From assembly GCA_035573855.1 (NCBI GenBank), contig DATLZU010000064.1, forward strand, positions 1-30,208: a DNA stretch of 30,208 nucleotides. The letters are read 5' to 3'. Position 1 is the first letter of the stretch; each line of letters starts with the position of its first letter. This stretch comes from DATLZU01 sp035573855 (lineage in GTDB: Bacteria; Nitrospirota; Nitrospiria; Nitrospirales; Nitrospiraceae). Position numbers and translations under genes: made by a program. This document shows, piece after piece, positions 1-7,532 of this stretch. The notes under the pieces are model-generated. The model saw only the letters and a list, made by a program, of their open reading frames with translations. It did not search any database and was not told the DNA's origin.

Positions 1-236
1 CAGAGCCACAAGATGGCTGCGGCAACGTACACGCCGCCATAGGCAGCATAGACCCGGCCTGCAGCGGTGGGATGAAGCGACAACAGCCACGCGAACAGAC
101 AGAGGCTCAGCGCGCCCGGCACCAGGAGCCAAGCGGACCCATCTTTCCTCAGCCAGAGGTACGGAAGATAACAGCCGACAATCTCCGCGATTGCGGTCAG
201 GATAAACAAACCGAAGGTCTTTACCAACTCACTCAT
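1..236 (-). CDS. ynfA: YnfA/UPF0060 family inner-membrane protein, 3' end cut by the window edge
   Basis: Reading the minus strand from the ATG at 236-234 gives about 78 residues of a small hydrophobic protein before the window ends. The family motifs are clear: an N-terminal membrane helix ending in EIVGCYLPYLWL, then LHPTAAGRVYAAYGGVYV, which is close to the strongly conserved YnfA core. YnfA proteins are about 108 residues long with four membrane helices and resemble small multidrug transporters; their substrate is not firmly established. A GGGTGAGG ribosome-binding site lies just before the ATG. The gene lies downstream of vapBC on the same strand with a 116-base gap. Only the last quarter or so is missing. 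The family call is confident; the function is not. Confidence 0.9.
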   Translation of the reverse strand, partial: MSELVKTFGLFILTAIAEIVGCYLPYLWLRKDGSAWLLVPGALSLCLFAWLLSLHPTAAGRVYAAYGGVYVAAAILWL

Positions 237-352
237 GCCTCACCCTGGGGTATCTGGTTTTTTCATACGCTCCCGGATCGGTCCGGCGGCAATATAGGCT
301 CTCGTTGATTCCCTCGCAATCGCGGGGGCTGCGCAGCGGAGCTTGCGGGAAA

Positions 353-751
353 TCAGGTCCAATTCTCCACTCGCAGGCCTGGCACGCGCTTGAACTCCTT
401 GATGTTGTTGGTCACCAGCCGGGCCCCCAGACTCAACGCATGGGCGGCGATCAGCATGTCCATTGAGCCGATCGGCTGACCTCTTTCCTCCAAAAGGGCT
501 CTGATCTTTCCGTAGGTGATGGTTGCAGAACGATCGAACGCCGCGATCTCCAGGGGCAGGACAAATTGCTTCAGCGCTTCGCGGTTTCTGGACGGATTGC
601 TGCTCTTGCTCGCGCCGTACTCCAATTCGGCCAACGTGATGACCGAGATGCCGACGTCTCCGACCGGGTGCGATGCGAAGCGATCGAGCACGGCCTCCGG
701 CTGTCTCTTGATAAGATAGATGCAGATGTTTGTGTCGAGCATGAACTTCAT
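353..751 (-). CDS. vapC: VapC toxin, PIN-domain ribonuclease
   Basis: This is a 132-residue PIN-domain protein of the tRNA(fMet)-specific VapC type, a toxin that cleaves RNA with Mg2+/Mn2+ bound by conserved acidic residues. The N-terminus MKFMLDTNICIYLI supplies the first acid (D6). E42 in TLAELEYGA and D98 in PIGSMDMLIAAHA follow, and the LVTNN strand near residue 112 completes the fold, so all expected catalytic positions are present. I start at 751 rather than at the longer upstream frame, because this ATG shares an ATGA overlap with the vapB stop codon, which implies translational coupling. Homologues begin at the same place. Its activity would be neutralised by the VapB encoded just upstream. 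The toxin looks intact. Confidence 0.93.
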   Translation of the reverse strand: MKFMLDTNICIYLIKRQPEAVLDRFASHPVGDVGISVITLAELEYGASKSSNPSRNREALKQFVLPLEIAAFDRSATITYGKIRALLEERGQPIGSMDMLIAAHALSLGARLVTNNIKEFKRVPGLRVENWT

Positions 752-984
752 GAGAAGGCTCGGCGCCTTTTCTGAAGGCGGGGTTGTTCTCGACCCTTTG
801 CCATGAAGTCGTCGGTAAACTTCTTCAGGCTTGCGGCGAGCGTCGCCCACGTTTTCCGCTTCGGTCGAAGGATGAGCGTGTCACCCTTTTTCTGGATTTC
901 TACTTCGTCTTCCTTCAATTGAAACTCCTTCGGAATTCGGACCGCCTGGCTGTTCCCGCTCATAAAGATCTTTGCCGTCTTCAT
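748..984 (-). CDS. vapB: VapB antitoxin, AbrB/SpoVT-type DNA-binding protein
   Basis: This is a 78-residue antitoxin. The N-terminal swapped-hairpin AbrB-like domain is recognisable from MKTAKIFMSGNSQAVRIPKE (residues 1-20), a VapB/MazE-family signature, followed by a charged C-terminal arm that should wrap around VapC. I start at the ATG at 984 because a GGAGGAG ribosome-binding site sits 4-5 bases upstream and homologues start there; a frame extending to 1119 would run through the promoter. The stop overlaps the vapC start by four bases. A palindrome covering the predicted promoter lies immediately upstream, which is the usual arrangement for autoregulation by the VapBC complex. Confidence 0.93.
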   Translation of the reverse strand: MKTAKIFMSGNSQAVRIPKEFQLKEDEVEIQKKGDTLILRPKRKTWATLAASLKKFTDDFMAKGREQPRLQKRRRAFS

Positions 985-999
985 GAATCTCCTCCGCTC

Positions 1000-1021
1000 T
1001 GTATATACGATAGGATATACA
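1000..1021 (-). promoter_or_regulatory. Palindromic operator upstream of vapB
   Basis: Perfect 7-base inverted arms (TGTATAT and ATATACA) are separated by 8 bases and lie 16-37 bases upstream of the vapB start. The site overlaps the proposed -10 box. AbrB-type antitoxins bind such AT-rich palindromes, so this is the likely VapBC autorepression site. The palindrome is read directly; the binding is inferred. Confidence 0.65.
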
Positions 1022-1040
1022 AGCAGACTGATCGGGTCAA
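1012..1040 (-). promoter_or_regulatory. Sigma-70-type promoter of vapBC
   Basis: On the minus strand, a TTGACC -35 box (1040-1035) and a TATCCT -10 box (1017-1012) are exactly 17 bases apart. Each matches the consensus at four or more positions. The -10 box lies inside the palindromic operator, which would explain repression by VapBC. Confidence 0.55.
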
Positions 1041-1069
1041 CGTGCAGTCGGTGGAAATGCCGAGCAGAC

Positions 1070-1095
1070 GGCAAAATCGTCGAGAGCCGCTCTCG
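1070..1095 (-). terminator. Probable intrinsic terminator after the glpD-like gene
   Basis: A perfect 6-base stem (CGAGAG/CTCTCG) with a 3-base loop lies at 1081-1095. It is followed on the minus strand by ACGATTTTG. It sits 20 bases after the glpD stop and before the vapBC promoter, so it would insulate the two transcription units. The T-run is short, so strength is uncertain. Confidence 0.45.
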
Positions 1096-1115
1096 GCATG
1101 CTTTTAGCTGACGGC

Positions 1116-2450
1116 TCACCGCCGGCGGAGGCTGGGGTCAGGGCGCAAGAGGTCCGGCTCTGTCTGCTTGAGATCGTCCAGAAACCAATTCTCTTTCAGA
1201 TGAGTGCCGCTGGGCGTCGGATGGCCCAGCCTGGCGGCGAGGCGATCGCCGACCCGCTCGCAGAGCGCCCGATAGGTGGTGAACTTGCCGCCGTAGATGG
1301 TGAACAGATTGGGCGCGGGTTCATCCACCACGGCTTCGCGGGACAATGCGGAGACATCGCGATCCACCGTGCGGAGATACCAAGGCGAGGCAAAAGGCTT
1401 CTCGCGCCAGGCGTCCGGCGCCGAACGGGTTTGGAGCTTCACTCTATGGTGGGGAAGCGGAATCGTTCTGATGCCGCAGAAGAACTCCCGTGTGTGGCGC
1501 GCCGGCTCGATGAGGGCGAGATTCCGTTCGGCCACACGGAGAAGATACTCGCGATCATCCGGCGGGCACTCCCACTTCTCCGGTGTTCCTTCGAGTACGG
1601 ATTCGGTGGTGCCGAGTAACCAGTTCCCTTGCCAGGGGATGAAAAAGAGCACGCGTCCATCGTCGTGCTGCAAGAGCGCGGCTGCGCAGTCTTCCGGTGA
1701 AGCGCTCACGGCCTCCGGTGCGAACAACAGATGGGAGCCCACGTTGAGGAGGCAGGGCACCTGCGGGCTGTGCCCCCAGGCTAGCAGGTTGGCATTCGCC
1801 CAGGCTCCCGTCGCGTTGACGATCACCCGGCTCGTCACCATGTGCCGGCCATCAGGGGTGGCGAGGCGGACGCGAAATCCTTCACTCTCCGGCGCGACCT
1901 CTTCCACGCGCGTGTGCTCGGCGAACGTGGCTCCTAAGCGGGTGGCGGCGCGAGCGGCGACGCGCACGATCACGTCATCAAGCATCTGGGCATCGTAGTA
2001 GAGGAAGCCTGACCGCACGTCCTGAGCGAGCCTCTCGCGGCGGAGGTACGGCGCCATCTGCGCGATCTCGGCATTGGTGAGATGGCGTGCCTTCGGAAGC
2101 CCGCTCTGCCGAGCAAGCCAGTCATAGAGAGCGAGCCCGATGCGGACGAGCCAGGTGGGTCTCCCGCCTGTGAAGTTCGGCAACACGAAGCGAAGGGGCG
2201 AGACCAGTTCGGGCAGGTTGCGGAGCAGGAGCGCGCGTTCCCGGAGGGCTTCGCGCACGAGGCCCCATTGCGCCGGATGCTCCAGATACCTCAGCCCACC
2301 GTGCGCCAATTTGGTCGTGCGGCTGGACGTGCCCGACGCCAACTCGGCCTGTTCGACCAGGTGAACGCCCTCGATCTTCCGGGTGGCAAGGTCATGCAGC
2401 AGCCCGACGCCGTGAATGCCTCCGCCGACGATCAGCACATTGAGGTCCAT
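1116..2450 (-). CDS. glpD: FAD-dependent glycerol-3-phosphate dehydrogenase (GlpD family)
   Basis: This 444-residue flavoprotein oxidises sn-glycerol-3-phosphate to dihydroxyacetone phosphate and passes electrons to quinone. Evidence is an N-terminal dinucleotide-binding loop (VGGGIHGVGLLHDLA, about residues 8-22), the family segment SGTSSRTTKLAHGGLRYLE (about 39-57), a second FAD contact VIVNATGAWA, and IYGGKFTTYR near the C-terminus. It is about 55 residues shorter than E. coli GlpD and lacks most of the C-terminal helical cap, as many GlpD/DadA-family enzymes do. No clear ribosome-binding site precedes the ATG at 2450. It stands alone, with a probable terminator behind it. The superfamily is certain; glycerol-3-phosphate as substrate is very likely. 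Confidence 0.88.
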   Translation of the reverse strand: MDLNVLIVGGGIHGVGLLHDLATRKIEGVHLVEQAELASGTSSRTTKLAHGGLRYLEHPAQWGLVREALRERALLLRNLPELVSPLRFVLPNFTGGRPTWLVRIGLALYDWLARQSGLPKARHLTNAEIAQMAPYLRRERLAQDVRSGFLYYDAQMLDDVIVRVAARAATRLGATFAEHTRVEEVAPESEGFRVRLATPDGRHMVTSRVIVNATGAWANANLLAWGHSPQVPCLLNVGSHLLFAPEAVSASPEDCAAALLQHDDGRVLFFIPWQGNWLLGTTESVLEGTPEKWECPPDDREYLLRVAERNLALIEPARHTREFFCGIRTIPLPHHRVKLQTRSAPDAWREKPFASPWYLRTVDRDVSALSREAVVDEPAPNLFTIYGGKFTTYRALCERVGDRLAARLGHPTPSGTHLKENWFLDDLKQTEPDLLRPDPSLRRR

Positions 2451-2533
2451 AAAGGTAGCTTATCAGGTCATAAAGGCCGGCGGAGGATTGACGCGTCGGC
2501 TGGGCGTGTGAGGCGTGAGCTCGGGCGGAACGC

Positions 2534-2719
2534 TCAGGAGCCGGCGGGCGGGGACAAGCGAAGGCGCTCCTCCCCCGTATCGATAACAAACCGCTTGCCG
2601 CGCAAGAAGCCGACGAGCGTGAGACCGAATTCCCAGGCGAGTTGGACGGCGAGGCTGGAGGGGGCCGAGATGCACGCGACGATGGGGAGCCGGCCGCACG
2701 AGACCACAAGGAACCCGGC
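2534..2719 (-). pseudogene. fdhD: C-terminal remnant of fdhD (formate dehydrogenase sulfurtransferase)
   Basis: Read on the minus strand, about 61 residues match only the last quarter of FdhD: IVACISAPSSLAVQLAWE followed by TLVGFLRGKRFVIDTGEERL and a stop. The SAPSSLAV and LVGFLRG segments are FdhD hallmarks. FdhD transfers sulfur to the molybdenum cofactor of formate dehydrogenase. An in-frame TGA at 2722-2720 lies just upstream, and beyond it no FdhD sequence appears in any frame, so the N-terminal three quarters, including the catalytic Cys region, are gone. No start codon serves the fragment. It is a decayed or recombination-truncated copy. Confidence 0.72.
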
Positions 2720-2868
2720 TCACTCGGCGGTGTTGCGACGATCGCTTCGGCGAGGTGCCAGGTTCACTCATGGCGTTGAGAGAGCTTCCCAGATGGTTGC
2801 CCTCAGTGGGACACTCCTTTTGAAGTCGTGAAGCCAGCGGACGCGATGCCGGCACGTCTCGACGACCG

Positions 2869-2897
2869 TTGCGTCACGCCGGCGCCCTCAGTACTAT
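2869..2897 (+). promoter_or_regulatory. Weak candidate promoter for the GlcG/HbpS-like gene
   Basis: TTGCGT and TACTAT hexamers are 17 bases apart, about 80 bases before the start codon at 2976. The -35 match is poor (3 of 6), so this is only a candidate. Confidence 0.3.
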
Positions 2898-2975
2898 ACG
2901 GCGGTTTGCGCCGAACCGGCCGCACCGCTCCGCCGGCTGGTTCGGCTATCGAACGTGGACAACAGGGAGGCTGAA

Positions 2976-3482
2976 ATGAAAACACTGGCGCTAGTGGCAG
3001 GCCTCATGCTCGGATTCATGCAAACCGCCTCGGCGGATGAACTGCTGCGGGAGGCGGTGTTGCCGGTCGCGCAGGCGGACAAGGCTGCGCATGCCGCGTT
3101 GGAGAAGTGCACGAAGGACGGGTACAAGGTGAGCGTGGCGGTGGTGGACCGGGCCGGGGTACTGCGCGCGCTCCTGCGCGGAGACGGCGCCGGACCGCAT
3201 ACCGTCAGCAGCAGCTCGAAGAAAGCCTTTACGGCGGCGAGCCTGCGGCGGCCGACCAGCGAGTTGGCGGACTTGGCGGCCAAGACGCCGGTACTGCAAG
3301 GTTTGCACAGGATGGATGAGAACATTCTGATCCTGGGCGGCGGCTTGCCGATCGAAATCGGCGGCGAGGTAGTTGGCGGGATCGGAGTCGGCGGGGCGCC
3401 TGGCGCCCACCTGGACGACGCCTGCGCGCAGGCCGGATTGGACGCGATCGGCGCAGCGCCGAAGGTGCAAGAAAAAAAGTGA
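2976..3482 (+). CDS. Secreted GlcG/HbpS-family (DUF336) protein
   Basis: This 168-residue protein begins with a Sec signal peptide (MKTLALVAGLMLGFMQTASA, cleavage before DELL), followed by one GlcG/HbpS domain of alternating helices and strands. The family signatures VSVAVVDRAGVLRALLRGDG and GGGLPIEIGGEVVGGIGVGG are clear. Members bind haem or small ligands; HbpS is an extracellular haem-binding redox sensor, while GlcG is linked to glycolate use. The ligand cannot be told from sequence. I chose the ATG at 2976 because AGGGAGG lies 5 bases upstream and the signal peptide begins there. The gene is transcribed alone; the next genes converge on it, with a 25-base gap. Confidence 0.88.
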   Translation: MKTLALVAGLMLGFMQTASADELLREAVLPVAQADKAAHAALEKCTKDGYKVSVAVVDRAGVLRALLRGDGAGPHTVSSSSKKAFTAASLRRPTSELADLAAKTPVLQGLHRMDENILILGGGLPIEIGGEVVGGIGVGGAPGAHLDDACAQAGLDAIGAAPKVQEKK

Positions 3483-3507
3483 ATCGCCGGGCTGCGCGGC
3501 CCGATGG

Positions 3508-3759
3508 TCACCTAGAACAAACGTCGTCGTCACCGATCCAGAGACGCTGGAGATTGGGAATCAACATCTCCGGCTCGTCCAGCAAGGCGTCGAGAAGCGC
3601 GAGATCGGGTTTCCCGATCGCGGCCTCGGTGATGCGGTCCGCTTCGGCGAACGCATTCATCAGGACGAGGCGCTTCTCCAGCCGGCCGGGCGCATGCCCG
3701 ACGTTGACGGCGGCCCACACGGCCAGTTCCTCTAATGCGGTTCGTACTTCGTCGTCCAT
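3508..3759 (-). CDS. Small unrecognised acidic protein
   Basis: This is an 83-residue frame starting MDDEVRTALEELAVWAAVNV and ending WIGDDDVCSR. It is rich in Leu, Ala, Asp and Glu, is predicted helical, and has no signal peptide, membrane segment or known motif. It follows the 323-residue secreted-protein gene on the same strand with a 14-base gap, so the two are probably cotranscribed. No strong ribosome-binding site is visible. I do not recognise the family. Its balanced amino-acid composition and operon position favour a real gene. Confidence 0.5.
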   Translation of the reverse strand: MDDEVRTALEELAVWAAVNVGHAPGRLEKRLVLMNAFAEADRITEAAIGKPDLALLDALLDEPEMLIPNLQRLWIGDDDVCSR

Positions 3760-3773
3760 GTCGCGGGCGCCTG

Positions 3774-4745
3774 TTACATAATCAGTTCAGCGAGGCCATA
3801 CACCGGCCACGTGCGACCGGCGTAGACCAGCTCGCCCTGCACGATCCCCATTGAAAATCCGCCGATGACCCAGTTGGCGATCGTTTTCCGATCGGACAGG
3901 TGCAACGTCATCGAGGCGGGGCCGCGGCTCCCGTACCAGGTGATGCCCCAAGCGGTCGGCCACCGATAGAAGACGAGCGCCCAATCGCGGGACAACACCT
4001 CGATGCGCAAGTCGTTCAGGGGATCGGTCTGTTCATCGAAGACCGCGAACCCGACCAGCCGACCGGCCAATGCCGCGAGACGCTCGCTCCGCTGGCTGTG
4101 CAGGTAGAGGTCCCCGTCCTTGCCGGCCAGCACATACAGGCCTTGAAACTCGTTCCACAGGCGGAAGTAGGTTCTCGTCAGCCGATTGAAGTCCGGCATG
4201 ACGAGCCCTTCGTAAATCACGCGCCCTGGAATGGTCCGTCCCTGCCAGGTCAACACCGCCGGCGCCGATCCCATCCGGATCACGGATTGCTCGTGCGTGC
4301 GGCGGGTCCGCTGCGGAATCGGATCGATCTTGAGGCTCAACCGGTTTGTCTCGCTGGTCACGACGAGCCCGGTGTCCGGGGTCCCCTGAAACTGAAAGAA
4401 CGGCGAGTCGGGGATGCGGCTGAGTTCCTTTCCGACATGCTCGAACCGCCCGTTGCCGGCGACGTTCGCCCATCCCTGCTGCTCGTCGTGCAACACGACA
4501 ACGTGTTCCGCCTGATAGGCGTCGCCGTCGCGTCCCCGATTGTTGTCCAGTGCAAACGCTACGCGGCCGTGTTGATCTGCGCCGACGAAGGAAAAATAGT
4601 CGGACACATACACGAGAACGGAAGCTGGAGTGTCGGCAACCGGAACGGAGGACGCCGGGAAAGGCCCTGCCTCCATAGCCTGACCGGCCAGAGGAAGCAG
4701 CAAGATCCACCCGATAGCCCAGCGTCTGATCGGCGTTCTCAGCAT
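3774..4745 (-). CDS. Unrecognised secreted protein, mainly beta-strand
   Basis: This 323-residue protein begins with a signal peptide (basic MLRTPIRRW, then a hydrophobic stretch ending near GQAMEAG). The mature part is rich in Trp, Tyr, Phe and alternating polar/hydrophobic strands (for example RVIYEGLVMPDFNRLTRTYF and WALVFYRWPTAWGITWYG), which suggests a soluble beta-sandwich or lipocalin-like fold, perhaps distantly like CrtC/AttH-type proteins. I start at the second ATG (4745), which has GGGAG about 8 bases upstream; an ATG eight codons earlier is possible. It lies 56 bases after the SGNH lipoprotein gene on the same strand and before the 83-residue gene. The function is unknown. Confidence 0.72.
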   Translation of the reverse strand: MLRTPIRRWAIGWILLLPLAGQAMEAGPFPASSVPVADTPASVLVYVSDYFSFVGADQHGRVAFALDNNRGRDGDAYQAEHVVVLHDEQQGWANVAGNGRFEHVGKELSRIPDSPFFQFQGTPDTGLVVTSETNRLSLKIDPIPQRTRRTHEQSVIRMGSAPAVLTWQGRTIPGRVIYEGLVMPDFNRLTRTYFRLWNEFQGLYVLAGKDGDLYLHSQRSERLAALAGRLVGFAVFDEQTDPLNDLRIEVLSRDWALVFYRWPTAWGITWYGSRGPASMTLHLSDRKTIANWVIGGFSMGIVQGELVYAGRTWPVYGLAELIM

Positions 4746-4801
4746 ACGATCACTCCCACGGCCGATCATCCCGACCGACCAGCGCGCTCTTCCGCTTCCC
4801 C

Positions 4802-5491
4802 CTACTTTTTCACCCCCAAGGCCGGAAGCACGACCTTGAGAAACAGCTGCGCGATTTCCCGATGGCCCGCATCGTTTGGATGGAAGCCGTCCAGATCGAA
4901 GACCAAGTCGTCGCGAACCGGTTGGGCGAACAGGTTCACGACCGGCGCGCCGGCGGCGCGGGCCTCCTCTTCGATCGCGCGGTTGAACGCGCTGACACGC
5001 TCCAGGTTCACGGCGGGATCGGGGTTGCTACGAAAGCGCGGGAGTTGGGTAAGGTCCGGGAGGTTGGCGACGATGATGACCTTGGAGACGCGCTCCCGCA
5101 GATGTTGCAGGATGAACCGCAGGTCCTCCTGAAATTTCGCGACTCCGTCGCCGTGAATGAGATCGTTCGCTCCGGTCCAGACGGTGACGAGATCGGCTTT
5201 CGTGCCGACTTGCACCGCGAGTCGCACCTGCTCTTTGATGAGGTTAATCCGGGCTCCCGGAACGCCAAGATTGAGCAGCGCGACACCGGGAAGGTGCCTG
5301 TCCAACTCGTCCTTGATCAAGTAGACATACCCCTCCGTCAACGGCAAGGCGCCGACCCCCGTCGCATCGCTCGCGCCCAAGGCGAGATAGACGAACTCGA
5401 TCTGTTGCTCTCGTGGGATCTTCACGCACGCGAACAAGCCGATCCAGCAGACCAGGACAACCAGGACGAGAAAAAACCGCGTGCAGTTCAT
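4802..5491 (-). CDS. SGNH/GDSL-family esterase, lipoprotein
   Basis: This 229-residue hydrolase has a lipoprotein signal peptide: the hydrophobic run ends in LFAC with the lipidated cysteine at residue 22. The catalytic blocks are in order: block I LALGASDATGVG with nucleophile S41, a block-II glycine in NLGVPGARIN, block III TGANDL with N109, and block V DGFHPNDAGH with D201 and H204. The enzyme should therefore be active on ester or acyl substrates at the cell envelope. It resembles the TesA/lysophospholipase-like GDSL group; the substrate cannot be deduced. It is the first of three closely spaced minus-strand genes. A GGGGGTGG sequence near the ATG may be the ribosome-binding site. Confidence 0.88.
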   Translation of the reverse strand: MNCTRFFLVLVVLVCWIGLFACVKIPREQQIEFVYLALGASDATGVGALPLTEGYVYLIKDELDRHLPGVALLNLGVPGARINLIKEQVRLAVQVGTKADLVTVWTGANDLIHGDGVAKFQEDLRFILQHLRERVSKVIIVANLPDLTQLPRFRSNPDPAVNLERVSAFNRAIEEEARAAGAPVVNLFAQPVRDDLVFDLDGFHPNDAGHREIAQLFLKVVLPALGVKK

Positions 5492-5629
5492 GGCGCCACC
5501 CCCGCATTACGTCAACATTGTCCACACTCCGGTCACCGCCGCAAGGGGATACTCACACCATTCCGGCTACGGCGATCATTCTTTCTCCCCCCGAGTTCCC
5601 AGTGCAAGCTCGATCCGTGCCAGGAGATC

Positions 5630-5658
5630 TTGCAGAAACGGTGTAAGCTTGTTCTAAT
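5630..5658 (+). promoter_or_regulatory. Candidate promoter for the cupin gene
   Basis: TTGCAG and TCTAAT hexamers are separated by 17 bases, with the -10 box matching consensus at five of six positions. Transcription would start about 75 bases before the cupin start codon, in a locally AT-richer patch. Confidence 0.35.
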
Positions 5659-5740
5659 TTGTGCCGCTTGTGACCGGTTTTGATCCGATGCGCGCAGGTC
5701 GATCGAACTGACAAGAGGCTCGATCTGTCGGGGAGATCCC

Positions 5741-6064
5741 ATGAACCTCATACGGTGGAATCCCGAGACGGACGGACCGCTCTCCGAGTCGGCGCTCCGG
5801 CGGAAGCTTGAACGGCTCGGCTACACGGTAACCCGGTATGTCTATCCGCCGGGGACCTCCTTTCCGGATCACACCCACCACGTCGATAAGATGGATGCGG
5901 TGGTGTCCGGGCGGTTTCGCCTGATCGTCGAAGGAGAGGAAACGATCCTAGAAGCGGGCGACATTCTCGAGGTGCCGCGCGGGGTGGTCCACTCCGCGGA
6001 AGTCGTCGGCCATGAGCCGGTGGTCAGCCTCGATGCGGTCAGAACCTCGGCATCCTGTCCATGA
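5741..6064 (+). CDS. Small single-domain cupin protein
   Basis: This 107-residue protein consists of one cupin_2 barrel. Motif 1 is seen in PPGTSFPDHTHHVDKMDAVV, with likely metal ligands H44 and H46. Motif 2 is AGDILEVPRGVVHSAE, with ligand H84. The protein probably binds a divalent metal and acts as a small dioxygenase, isomerase or ligand sensor; nothing in the sequence picks one. No signal peptide is present, so it should be cytoplasmic. A DUF3565 gene follows after 45 bases on the same strand, so the two may form an operon. Confidence 0.85.
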   Translation: MNLIRWNPETDGPLSESALRRKLERLGYTVTRYVYPPGTSFPDHTHHVDKMDAVVSGRFRLIVEGEETILEAGDILEVPRGVVHSAEVVGHEPVVSLDAVRTSASCP

Positions 6065-6109
6065 AACGGCCTCCAGGACTCGAGGCGTTGTTCGCCAACG
6101 CCGCGCGAT

Positions 6110-6364
6110 GTGGATGCCAACGCGCAATGGCCGCCCCCGTCTGTGGTGATGGAACGAGTGATCGTCGGCTTTCATCAGGATGAGCACGGTGACTGGGTCG
6201 CGGATCTGGTCTGCGGCCACGGGCAACATGTACGCCATCAGCCGCCGTTCATGAATCGGCCGTGGGTCCTCACGGAAGAAGGCCGCCAGCGGCGGCTTGG
6301 ACAGACGCTGGTTTGCAAGACTTGCAATGAAGAGAGAACGAACGAGGTGACGGTCATTCGATGA
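6110..6364 (+). CDS. DUF3565 family protein, Cys/His-rich
   Basis: This protein is up to 84 residues long. The core IVGFHQDEHGDWVADLVCGH, then GQHVRHQPPFMNRPWVLTEEGR and a final CKTC, is characteristic of the DUF3565 family, a short conserved protein of unknown role. Conserved cysteines and histidines (CGHGQHVRH and CKTC) suggest a zinc-binding site. The first ATG (6110) and an internal one (6149, MERVIVGF) are both plausible starts, as neither has a good ribosome-binding site; homologues typically begin near the second. The last 11 bases overlap the convergent epimerase gene. Confidence 0.82.
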   Translation: MDANAQWPPPSVVMERVIVGFHQDEHGDWVADLVCGHGQHVRHQPPFMNRPWVLTEEGRQRRLGQTLVCKTCNEERTNEVTVIR

Positions 6365-7469
6365 GCGTCACCTCGTGGCCGGCGTCGGTCGTCAGGCCGA
6401 GGCCGGATTCCCGCCAGGGATGCAGGCGCGGCCCGCTGTAGGCGTACCCGCCTTTGATCGGGTCGTCGGCGAGCAGGAGCGGGGTATCGAGGTCGAGCAC
6501 GTCGAACCCGCCTAAGCCCAACACTATGCCAAACGAACTGCCCATCGCGATTCGCGTCTCCACCATCCCGCCGATCATCAGTCGTAAACCGGCCCCACGG
6601 GCAAAAGCGGCGATGTCCAGTGCCTGGATGACGCCGGTCTTCATGATTTTAATGTTGATGTAGTCCGCCGCCTGCTTTTCCAGGACGGTCCGCGCATCGT
6701 CCAGGGAACGGACCGATTCATCGGCGGCCACCGGGATGCCCGTCAGATGACGCAGCGCCAGCAGGCCGTCTAGGTCGTCCCGCGCGACCGGCTGTTCCAA
6801 CAGGACTAGACGTCCACCGAATCGCTTGACGCCGTTGACGAACGCGATGCACTCTTCGCGGTTGAAGCCTTGATTGGCGTCTCCGATGAACGCGATGTCG
6901 GGAAGCTCCCGATGCACGGCCTCCAGCCGGCGCACGTCGCCATCCACGTCCTTCCCGACTTTCATCTTGAACAGCCGGAACCCTTTGGCATGCCAGCCGC
7001 GCGCCAGTGCGACGGTGCGATCGAGATCGGCGATCGGAATGGTGATGTCTGTCTCGCGTGCACGCACATCGGCGCCGCCCCACAGAGCCCAGAGGGGGAT
7101 TCCGGCGGCGCGGCAAAAGGCATCGAGCGCCGCCATCTCCAGCCCGCAGCGCGCGGCCGAGTGCAAGGGTGCCAGATCCTGCAACAGGTCGGCCAAGCGT
7201 CTGTACTGCGCCGCGGACTGCCCCAGGAGCGCCTTCCCGAGTCGGGTTGCGACCGAGAGACAGGTTGCCTGATCCTCCCCACCGACCTCCGGAAACGGCG
7301 CCATCTCACCGTATCCCTGCGCGCCGCTCTGCAAAGTGATCCGCACGAACACGTTCTGCGCGACGACGCGGCTGCCGGTCGCGATGACGAACGGATCGGT
7401 GATCGGGATGTCGACCGGCCAGAGCTCGACTTTGGTGATGGCGTCGGAATGTGTGCGAATGGTCGTCAC
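6354..7469 (-). CDS. Enolase-superfamily dipeptide epimerase (MLE subgroup)
   Basis: This 371-residue enzyme is of the muconate-lactonizing subgroup, in which L-Ala-D/L-Glu and related dipeptide epimerases are common. The N-terminal capping domain (about 1-130) is followed by the barrel. Catalytic features are present: the KMK motif (K168, K170), metal ligands D197 (GDANQG), E225 (LLEQP) and D250 (ADES), and the opposite base in INIKIMKTG (K274/K277). It therefore should abstract an alpha-proton and epimerise. Dipeptide epimerase is my best guess for substrate class; o-succinylbenzoate synthase is less likely without a men cluster. The start is GTG (7469) without a visible ribosome-binding site, so it is uncertain. 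Confidence 0.86.
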   Translation of the reverse strand: MTTIRTHSDAITKVELWPVDIPITDPFVIATGSRVVAQNVFVRITLQSGAQGYGEMAPFPEVGGEDQATCLSVATRLGKALLGQSAAQYRRLADLLQDLAPLHSAARCGLEMAALDAFCRAAGIPLWALWGGADVRARETDITIPIADLDRTVALARGWHAKGFRLFKMKVGKDVDGDVRRLEAVHRELPDIAFIGDANQGFNREECIAFVNGVKRFGGRLVLLEQPVARDDLDGLLALRHLTGIPVAADESVRSLDDARTVLEKQAADYINIKIMKTGVIQALDIAAFARGAGLRLMIGGMVETRIAMGSSFGIVLGLGGFDVLDLDTPLLLADDPIKGGYAYSGPRLHPWRESGLGLTTDAGHEVTLIE

Positions 7470-7532
7470 GCTATGAGGAATACCGGGGTCAGGTGACGCT
7501 AATCCTGATGGAGTGCCGCCGCACGATGACCG

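Larger units (their letters stand above)
2451..2975. other. 525-base stretch without an intact gene
   Basis: This stretch holds the fdhD fragment (2534-2719) on the minus strand and, near its right end, a weak promoter and an imperfect GC-rich inverted repeat (arms 2910-2917 and 2939-2946) in the leader of the following gene. Open frames here on both strands are Arg/Pro/Ser-rich and resemble no protein family. Confidence 0.6.

Noticed and set aside
311..328. Terminator after vapC
   Set aside because: The 7-base stem needs a G-U pair on one strand, which is an A-C mismatch on the minus strand where it would be needed; no T-run follows.
2082..2831. Long plus-strand frame opposite the glpD-like gene
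   Set aside because: It lies antisense to a well-supported enzyme gene, is low in hydrophobic order and has no family likeness; it is a GC-rich shadow.
3488..3503. Terminator between the converging DUF336 and 83-residue genes
   Set aside because: Only a 5-base stem with a 6-base loop and no T-run on either strand.
3900..5132. 410-residue plus-strand frame
   Set aside because: It is antisense to the secreted-protein and SGNH genes, and its composition is that of a reverse-complement shadow.
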